A stretch of DNA of 64,000 nt from Kutzneria chonburiensis (GTDB lineage Bacteria; Actinomycetota; Actinomycetes; Mycobacteriales; Pseudonocardiaceae). Under the pieces are notes generated by a model. The model was given only the letters and a program-made list of their open reading frames with translations. It had not been told where the DNA came from and made no database searches. Positions 59,518 through 64,000 of the stretch are shown one piece after another; positions within the stretch are counted from its first letter, which is position 1, and every line of letters begins with the position of its first letter. The position numbers were made by a program, and so were the translations under genes. The DNA is taken from assembly GCF_028622115.1 (NCBI RefSeq), contig NZ_CP097263.1:4774001-4838000 (forward strand), in the 5' to 3' direction.

Positions 59518-60370
59518 CCACTTCGGGCAGCAGCGGAGCGATCGGCGGCAGGTCCTTCAGCGAGGACAGCCCCAACCGCTCCAGGAAAAGTTCGGTGGTC
59601 CGGTACAGGATGCCACCCGTGTCCGGGTCGTTGCCCGTCTCCTCGATCAGGCCCCGCGTCACCAGGGTCCGAATCACCCCGTCGACGTTCACGCCGCGCA
59701 CCGCCGCGACCCTCGACCGGGTGACCGGCTGCCGGTAGGCGATCACCGCCAGCGTCTCCAGCGCGGCCCTGGTCAGCTTGGCCCGCTGGCCGTCGAGCAG
59801 CAGCTTCTCCACGTACGGGGCGTAGGTGTCGCGGGTGTGCATCCGCCAGCCGTCGCCGACCCGGCGCAGGTCGATGCCGCTGCCCGACTCGGTGTACCGG
59901 GCCGACAGCGCCTCCATCGCCTGCCGGATCCGCTTCACCGGCTGCTCCAGCGTGGACGCCAGCAGCTCGTCCTCGGCCGGCGAGTCCACGACCAGCAGCA
60001 GCGACTCCAGGGCGGCGTACAGCGTGGCGTCGTCGGAGAGATCGGGCAGGCCGGAGCCGACCAGCACCTCGTCGCCGGCTTCGTCCTCGGGGGTCTCGGC
60101 CTGGTAGGCGGCGGCCTCGTCCAGGATCGAACCCATCACCGCCGCGACGTCCACGACCTCGCCGTCCTCGGACGCGCCGTCCTCGGACGGCTCGGCCTCG
60201 GGCTCGGGCGCGGCGGTCTCGCTCGGCTCCGCGGTCTCGCTCGACTCCGCGGCCTCGCTCGGCTCCTCGGCCTCCACCGGCTCGACCTCGGCCGGCGCGG
60301 GCCTGGCCGCGCCACCGCCCGCCGGTCCCTCGAACTGCTGCTCGCCGCTGTCGTCCTCGGGTTCGGTCAC
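59495..60370 (-). CDS. scpB: Segregation and condensation protein B
   Basis: This 291-aa kleisin-complex partner has the winged-helix ScpB core (ALESLLLVVDSPAEDELLAS, TRAALETLAVIAYRQPVTRS, GRK-like NVDGVIRTLVTRGLI) and an acidic, Glu-rich N-terminal extension of ~90 residues typical of actinobacteria. It overlaps scpA (GTGA) and rluB. It works with SMC and ScpA in chromosome condensation. Confidence 0.95.
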   Translation of the reverse strand: MTEPEDDSGEQQFEGPAGGGAARPAPAEVEPVEAEEPSEAAESSETAEPSETAAPEPEAEPSEDGASEDGEVVDVAAVMGSILDEAAAYQAETPEDEAGDEVLVGSGLPDLSDDATLYAALESLLLVVDSPAEDELLASTLEQPVKRIRQAMEALSARYTESGSGIDLRRVGDGWRMHTRDTYAPYVEKLLLDGQRAKLTRAALETLAVIAYRQPVTRSRVAAVRGVNVDGVIRTLVTRGLIEETGNDPDTGGILYRTTELFLERLGLSSLKDLPPIAPLLPEVDAIDDVG

Positions 60371-61200
60371 CCGTACTCCTCCTCGTCGGCGAACGCCCGA
60401 TCCACCTCGGCCGCCGCCCGTGCCTCCTCAAGGCTGCCGCCGGCCCAGCGCAGCGTCAGCTCCCCAAGCGCCTCGTCCTGCTCGAACAGCACGACGGTCT
60501 CGCGGTACAGCTCCAGCAGCGCGAGGAACCGCGCCACCACCTCGATCGTGTTGTCGCAGTCGGCCACGAGCTCGCCGAACGTGGCGACGCCGGCCTCGGC
60601 CAGCCGCACCCGCAGCACGGCCGCGTGCGCACGGACCGAGACGGCCCCCATGTGCAGGTGGGCCAGTGACACCGTCGGCGGCGGCTTCGGCCGGAACACC
60701 GTGGCCGCGAGCTCGGCGAACCGCTGCGGGCTCATGCCGATCATGACCTCGGGCAGCAGCGCGGTGTAGCGCTCCTCCAGCGACACCGACCGCGGGTACC
60801 GACGCAGCGCGCCCGCCTCCAGCTCGCCGAACAGCGCCGCGACCTGCTTGTACGCCCGGTACTGCAACAGCCGCGCGAACAGCAGGTCGCGGGCCTCCAG
60901 CAGGGCCAGGTCGTCCTCGTCCTCGACGTCGCCGGCCGGCAGCAGCCGGGCCGCCTTCAGGTCGAGCAGGGTCGCGGCGATCACCAGGAACTCGGTGGTC
61001 TCGTCCAGGTCCCACTGCTCGCCCATGGTCTTGAGGTGGGCGATGAAGTCGTCGGTGACCCGGCTCAGCGCCACCTCGGTGACGTCCATCTGGTGCTGCG
61101 AGATCAGCTGCAGCAGCAGGTCGAACGGGCCCTCGAAGTTGGTCAGCCGGACGGTGAACTTCCCGTTGGCCGGTGGGGACCCGGGGTCCACATCAGTCAT
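60367..61200 (-). CDS. scpA: Segregation and condensation protein A
   Basis: This 277-aa kleisin has the conserved N-terminus VRLTNFEGPFDLLLQLISQH, VIAATLLDLKAARLLP in the middle and a C-terminal winged helix (VVARFLALLELYRETVVLFE). Start: ATG 61200 overlapping the RHH-like gene's end. It bridges SMC heads in the condensin complex. Confidence 0.95.
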   Translation of the reverse strand: MTDVDPGSPPANGKFTVRLTNFEGPFDLLLQLISQHQMDVTEVALSRVTDDFIAHLKTMGEQWDLDETTEFLVIAATLLDLKAARLLPAGDVEDEDDLALLEARDLLFARLLQYRAYKQVAALFGELEAGALRRYPRSVSLEERYTALLPEVMIGMSPQRFAELAATVFRPKPPPTVSLAHLHMGAVSVRAHAAVLRVRLAEAGVATFGELVADCDNTIEVVARFLALLELYRETVVLFEQDEALGELTLRWAGGSLEEARAAAEVDRAFADEEEYG

Positions 61201-61510
61201 CCCCGATGATGCCCTTGACCAGCTGCGAGTCGGCGCCGTGACGGCTGAAGTCGGCCAGCAGCGCGGCGATGGCGGCGCGCACCACCCGGCCGCGGTCCAC
61301 GGCGATGCCGTGCGCGGCGCGCAGCGCCAGCCGAGCGTGTTCCAACGCCAGCAGCTCCTCGTCGGACAGGTAGACCGTGATCTTCGCCTCGTGCTTGCGG
61401 CGACCGGTTCCCGCCGAGGATACGGGCTCCTCGACCACAGGTAGTTCTCTGGGCACGCTGGTGGACCGGAACAACTCGGCCGCACCCGGAAGCTGGACGC
61501 GACGAGTCAC
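61193..61510 (-). CDS. Ribbon-helix-helix-like protein between parA and scpA
   Basis: The 105-aa protein ends with HEAKITVYLSDEELLALEHA and RGRVVRAAIAALLADF, an RHH-like strand-helix-helix. The N-terminal 45 residues are Pro/Arg-rich. The GTG start 61510 overlaps the ParA stop (GTGA). Similar small genes occur here in actinobacteria. It may bind parS-like DNA or act as a partner of the ParA protein. Confidence 0.75.
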   Translation of the reverse strand: MTRRVQLPGAAELFRSTSVPRELPVVEEPVSSAGTGRRKHEAKITVYLSDEELLALEHARLALRAAHGIAVDRGRVVRAAIAALLADFSRHGADSQLVKGIIGDD

Positions 61511-62457
61511 CTGGCGATCACCTCGCGGGCCAGCGCGCGGTAGGCCTTGGCGCCGGAGGAGCGCGGCGCCCACGTGGTGATCGGCTCGCCGGCGACCGTG
61601 GTCTCCGGGAAGCGCACCGTCCGGTTGATCACGGTGTCGAAGACGGTCTCGCCGAAGGCCTCGACGACGCGCGCCATCACCTCCCGCGAGTGCAGCGTCC
61701 GCGGGTCGTACATGGTGGCGAGGATGCCCGTGATCTCAAGCTTGGGGTTCAACCGTTCCTTGACCTTCTCGATGGTGTCGATCAGCAGCGCGACCCCGCG
61801 CAGGCTGAAGAACTCGCACTCCAGTGGGATTAACACGCCGTCGGCCGCGGCCAGCGCGTTGACCGTGAGCAGCCCCAGCGAGGGCTGGCAGTCCACGAGC
61901 ACGTAGTCGTAGTGGTCCATCACGGGTCGCAGCGTGCGCACCAGGGTGTGCTCGCGGCCGACCTCCGACACCAGCTGCACCTCGGCAGCGGACAGGTCGA
62001 TGTTGCTGGGCAGCAGGTCCATCTCGGGGACGCAGGTCTGCATCACGACGTCCTCGATGCCGACCGTGCGCTCCATCAGCACGTTGTAGATGGTGCGGTC
62101 CAGTTGGTGCGGCTGGATGCCCAGCCCCACCGACAGGGCGCCCTGTGGGTCGAAGTCCACCAGCAGCACGCGGCGGCCGTACTCGGTCAGCGCCGCGCCG
62201 AGGTTGATGGTCGAGGTGGTCTTGCCGACGCCGCCCTTCTGGTTGCACACGGCCAGAATCGTGGCCGGGCCGTGGCTGGCGATCAGCGCCGGTTCCGGGA
62301 CGTGGCGCACCGGGCGGCCGGTCGGGCCGATCTGGCCGTCGCGGGCGACGTCGGGCTCGTCGTTCTCGGGACGGGCGTGCGGCGCCAGGCTGAGTTCGAC
62401 GGAGGGACCACGCACGAGCCGCTCCCCGGTTTCCCCGGAAGGCTGCGGTGTCGACAT
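61507..62457 (-). CDS. ParA-family ATPase
   Basis: This 316-aa P-loop ATPase has a deviant Walker A (CNQKGGVGKTTSTINLGAAL), Walker A' and B region VLLVDFDPQGALS and YVLVDCQPSLGLLTVNAL. The N-terminal ~60 residues are Pro/Glu-rich and not conserved. It forms one operon with the RHH-like protein, scpA, scpB and rluB. This is the scpAB-linked ParA homologue seen in actinobacteria, distinct from the oriC parAB pair. Confidence 0.92.
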   Translation of the reverse strand: MSTPQPSGETGERLVRGPSVELSLAPHARPENDEPDVARDGQIGPTGRPVRHVPEPALIASHGPATILAVCNQKGGVGKTTSTINLGAALTEYGRRVLLVDFDPQGALSVGLGIQPHQLDRTIYNVLMERTVGIEDVVMQTCVPEMDLLPSNIDLSAAEVQLVSEVGREHTLVRTLRPVMDHYDYVLVDCQPSLGLLTVNALAAADGVLIPLECEFFSLRGVALLIDTIEKVKERLNPKLEITGILATMYDPRTLHSREVMARVVEAFGETVFDTVINRTVRFPETTVAGEPITTWAPRSSGAKAYRALAREVIAR

Positions 62458-62587
62458 GGCTCCAGTCTCCTCGTGGCCTGACTCTCCCTGAGCCGCAGCG
62501 TAAGGCGCTACGGGTACCTCGGCAACGCGCCTCGCCGTGGCGTGTCGCGCGCGTTTGAGCTGCGGCGATTGATCTGAACGGCCTAAG

Positions 62588-63505
62588 TCAGGCCAGGGCC
62601 CTGGGGTGAGCGGTGGCGTAGACCTCGCGCAACGTGGTCACCGTGACCAATGTGTACACCTGGGTCGTGGTCACCGAGGCGTGGCCGAGCAGCTCCTGCA
62701 CCACCCGTACGTCAGCCCCGCCTTCCAGCAGGTGGGTGGCGAAGGAGTGGCGCAGGGTGTGGGGCGAGACCTCCACGTCGATGGACGCCCGATCGGCCGC
62801 GTTCTTCAGCGCCTGCCACGCGCTCTGCCGCGACAGGCGGCCACCGCGGGAGTTCAGGAACACCGCTGGCGTACCTCGACCGTGGCGAGCCAGATCCGGG
62901 CGGGCGCGGACCAGGTACGCGTCGACCGCCGCCAGTGCCGGTCGCCCGATCGGGACCAGGCGCTGCTTGCCGCCCTTGCCGTCCAGCAGGACCGTGCGCT
63001 CGGCGCGGTCGATGTCGTCCAGATCCAGGCCCACGGCCTCGGAGATGCGTGCCCCCGTGGAGTACAGCAGTTCCAGCAGCGCCCGGTTGCGCAGCGATCG
63101 GGGATCTTCGCCGGTGGCCGTGTCCAGCAGGCGCAGCACTTCGTGCACCGGCAACGCTTTCGGCAGCCTTCGCGGCGGCACCGGCGGATGCACCTCCCGG
63201 GCCGGATCTTGCTGCGCGATGCCCTCGCGGAACGCGAACTTGTGCAGGCCGCGCACCGCCACCACCGCCCTCGCCGCCGACGAGGCCGCCAGCGGCGGGT
63301 GGTCCGGGTCCCCTTCGCGCAGCGCCGCCAGGAACTCCGTCACGTGCAGCTCCGCCACCTCGGCCAGTGAGGTCACGCCCTTCGACGCCAGGTGTTCGCC
63401 GTACCGACGTAGATCGCGGGCGTAGGAGTCGAGCGTGTTGCGCGCCGTCCCCCGCTCGACGGCCAGGTGGTCCAGGTAGCCCGCGGTGGCATCGCGGAGT
63501 GCCAC
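62588..63505 (-). CDS. xerD: Site-specific tyrosine recombinase XerD
   Basis: This 305-aa recombinase resolves chromosome dimers with XerC. It has a SAM-like N-terminal domain ([21 protein letters not shown]) and a catalytic domain with Arg in [27 protein letters not shown] (H-x2-R) and [15 protein letters not shown] with the Tyr nucleophile. The GTG start 63505 gives a normal length, although the 310-bp gap upstream offers a weak longer reading. The gap 63506-63815 holds no convincing gene apart from a six-codon ORF with a strong ribosome site near 63700 on the minus strand. Confidence 0.95.
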   Translation of the reverse strand: MALRDATAGYLDHLAVERGTARNTLDSYARDLRRYGEHLASKGVTSLAEVAELHVTEFLAALREGDPDHPPLAASSAARAVVAVRGLHKFAFREGIAQQDPAREVHPPVPPRRLPKALPVHEVLRLLDTATGEDPRSLRNRALLELLYSTGARISEAVGLDLDDIDRAERTVLLDGKGGKQRLVPIGRPALAAVDAYLVRARPDLARHGRGTPAVFLNSRGGRLSRQSAWQALKNAADRASIDVEVSPHTLRHSFATHLLEGGADVRVVQELLGHASVTTTQVYTLVTVTTLREVYATAHPRALA

Positions 63506-63815
63506 GGGCAGCTCGGTGACGTGCGGCGCGCTCAGCGGGAGTTCACCTCATTCCGGGCCGGCTCACGCCGTAGCCTAGCCCCGCGATCAAGCCCCGGCCC
63601 GGCTAACGAACCGCAGGTGGCCGCCGACAACACGGGTGAGATCGACACTTATCGACGGCCACCGGGTCGGGGAGTGCTCAGCTGTCACGGTTGCTCATGG
63701 CGGCCGCACCTCCCCTCGCTGATCCATCCAGGTCACGGTGGCTGACCTGGCTCGCTCGGTGTGATTGGCTGACCGGGTCAGCGTCAGTCGCCGCAGGGAG
63801 TGCCGGAGCACGATT

Positions 63816-64000
63816 ATGGACGACACGAGGCCGGTAGCCGGTGCCTCGCTGCACGTCCGTGACCTCCTGGTCACTCCCCGTCGCTGGACCCTGTGGCGGC
63901 AGCGGCCGCGGCTGATCGTCTTCTGTCTGGTGACCGAGGCCGTCGCGATCGGGAGTACGGCGCTGGCCGCCGGGTGGGTTCATCCGAGTGGCAAAGACGT
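63816..64000 (+). CDS. N-terminal part of a membrane protein (cut by window edge)
   Basis: ATG 63816 follows GGAG at 63804 with proper spacing. The visible 61 codons give a basic cytoplasmic stretch (VRDLLVTPRRWTLWRQRPR) then a hydrophobic helix (LIVFCLVTEAVAIGSTALAA). This start resembles the N-termini of membrane-bound GGDEF/sensor proteins, but the rest is outside the window and no function can be claimed. Confidence 0.6.
   Translation, partial: MDDTRPVAGASLHVRDLLVTPRRWTLWRQRPRLIVFCLVTEAVAIGSTALAAGWVHPSGKD

Noticed and set aside
62588-63505. XerD as the missing integrase of the 7-kb element
   Set aside because: It sits in its conserved chromosomal context upstream of the ParA/scpAB block and has the normal XerD form; element integrases are usually longer and adjacent to an att site.
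63678-63710. Six-codon minus-strand ORF with a strong ribosome site upstream of xerD
   Set aside because: It could be a leader peptide, but it is too short and has no attenuator structure or telling residues to support a claim.
1-64000. CRISPR arrays, rRNA or tRNA genes
   Set aside because: No regularly spaced direct repeats and no tRNA-like cloverleaf or rRNA segments were seen on either strand.

Overview
This 64 kb window is high-GC actinobacterial DNA. Three things point to the order Pseudonocardiales: the xerD / parA / scpA / scpB / rluB / cmk / der housekeeping neighbourhood, the many GTG starts with 4-nt GTGA or ATGA overlaps, and a recurrent palindrome of the GTCCACNGTGGAC type inside genes. 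The genus cannot be fixed from the sequence alone. No rRNA, tRNA or CRISPR array was recognised.

Layout. (1) 1-2.1 kb: the 5' part of a secreted discoidin/GH3 glycosidase leaving the left edge, with LacI-type operator-like sites upstream. (2) 2.5-7.1 kb: an aromatic-catabolism locus with a flavin monooxygenase, a FadR-type GntR regulator, a fumarylacetoacetate-hydrolase-family enzyme and an extradiol-dioxygenase-like VOC protein. A strong palindrome lies between the divergent halves. (3) 7.1-20.5 kb: mixed accessory and regulatory genes. They include Lrp/AsnC with DUF2000, a metallo-beta-lactamase-fold hydrolase, a two-component system, a CGNR regulator with a ketopantoate-reductase-like enzyme, a methyltransferase, GNAT, a P-loop kinase, DUF1152, an immunity-like protein, RDD, an unusual long TetR, an unusual P450, a nucleotidyltransferase and DUF1772. 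(4) 20.7-31.0 kb: a carbohydrate-degradation island with a ThuA-ricin lectin protein, a ROK repressor, a 1181-aa GH3 beta-xylosidase-like enzyme, and a giant GH99-like/discoidin/GH3/PA14 enzyme broken by two single-base shifts. (5) 31.1-33.5 kb: RNase Z, a CmtR-like ArsR sensor with a cation-efflux protein, and a VOC protein. (6) 33.8-37.0 kb: a complete P450 - ferredoxin - ferredoxin reductase operon with its TetR regulator and operator. (7) 37.0-41.0 kb: the lower half of the conserved housekeeping cluster (aroH, cmk, a PlsC-type acyltransferase, der). (8) 41.0-58.5 kb: an accessory block that separates aroH from rluB. It holds a DUF1015 protein, an epoxide hydrolase, two tandem AfsR/SARP regulators, a small secreted protein, pseudogene fragments, a ~7 kb putative integrated element bounded by 71-bp direct repeats within copies of an MFS gene 3' end, and a MarR/MFS pair. 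(9) 58.7-63.5 kb: the upper half of the housekeeping cluster (xerD, ParA, RHH-like protein, scpA, scpB, rluB), ending in a clear terminator. (10) 63.8 kb to the edge: the start of a membrane protein.

The genes work in several self-contained modules: induced polysaccharide breakdown (regions 1 and 4), meta-cleavage of an aromatic compound (2), heavy-metal efflux (5), a P450 with dedicated redox partners (6), chromosome segregation, cytidylate metabolism and ribosome assembly (7 and 9), and secondary-metabolism-type regulation plus foreign cargo (8). The most notable points are the putative element in region 8 with its lower-GC membrane/coiled-coil gene pair, the splitting of the housekeeping cluster, the giant glycosidase with matching homopolymer frameshifts, and several clean operator palindromes.
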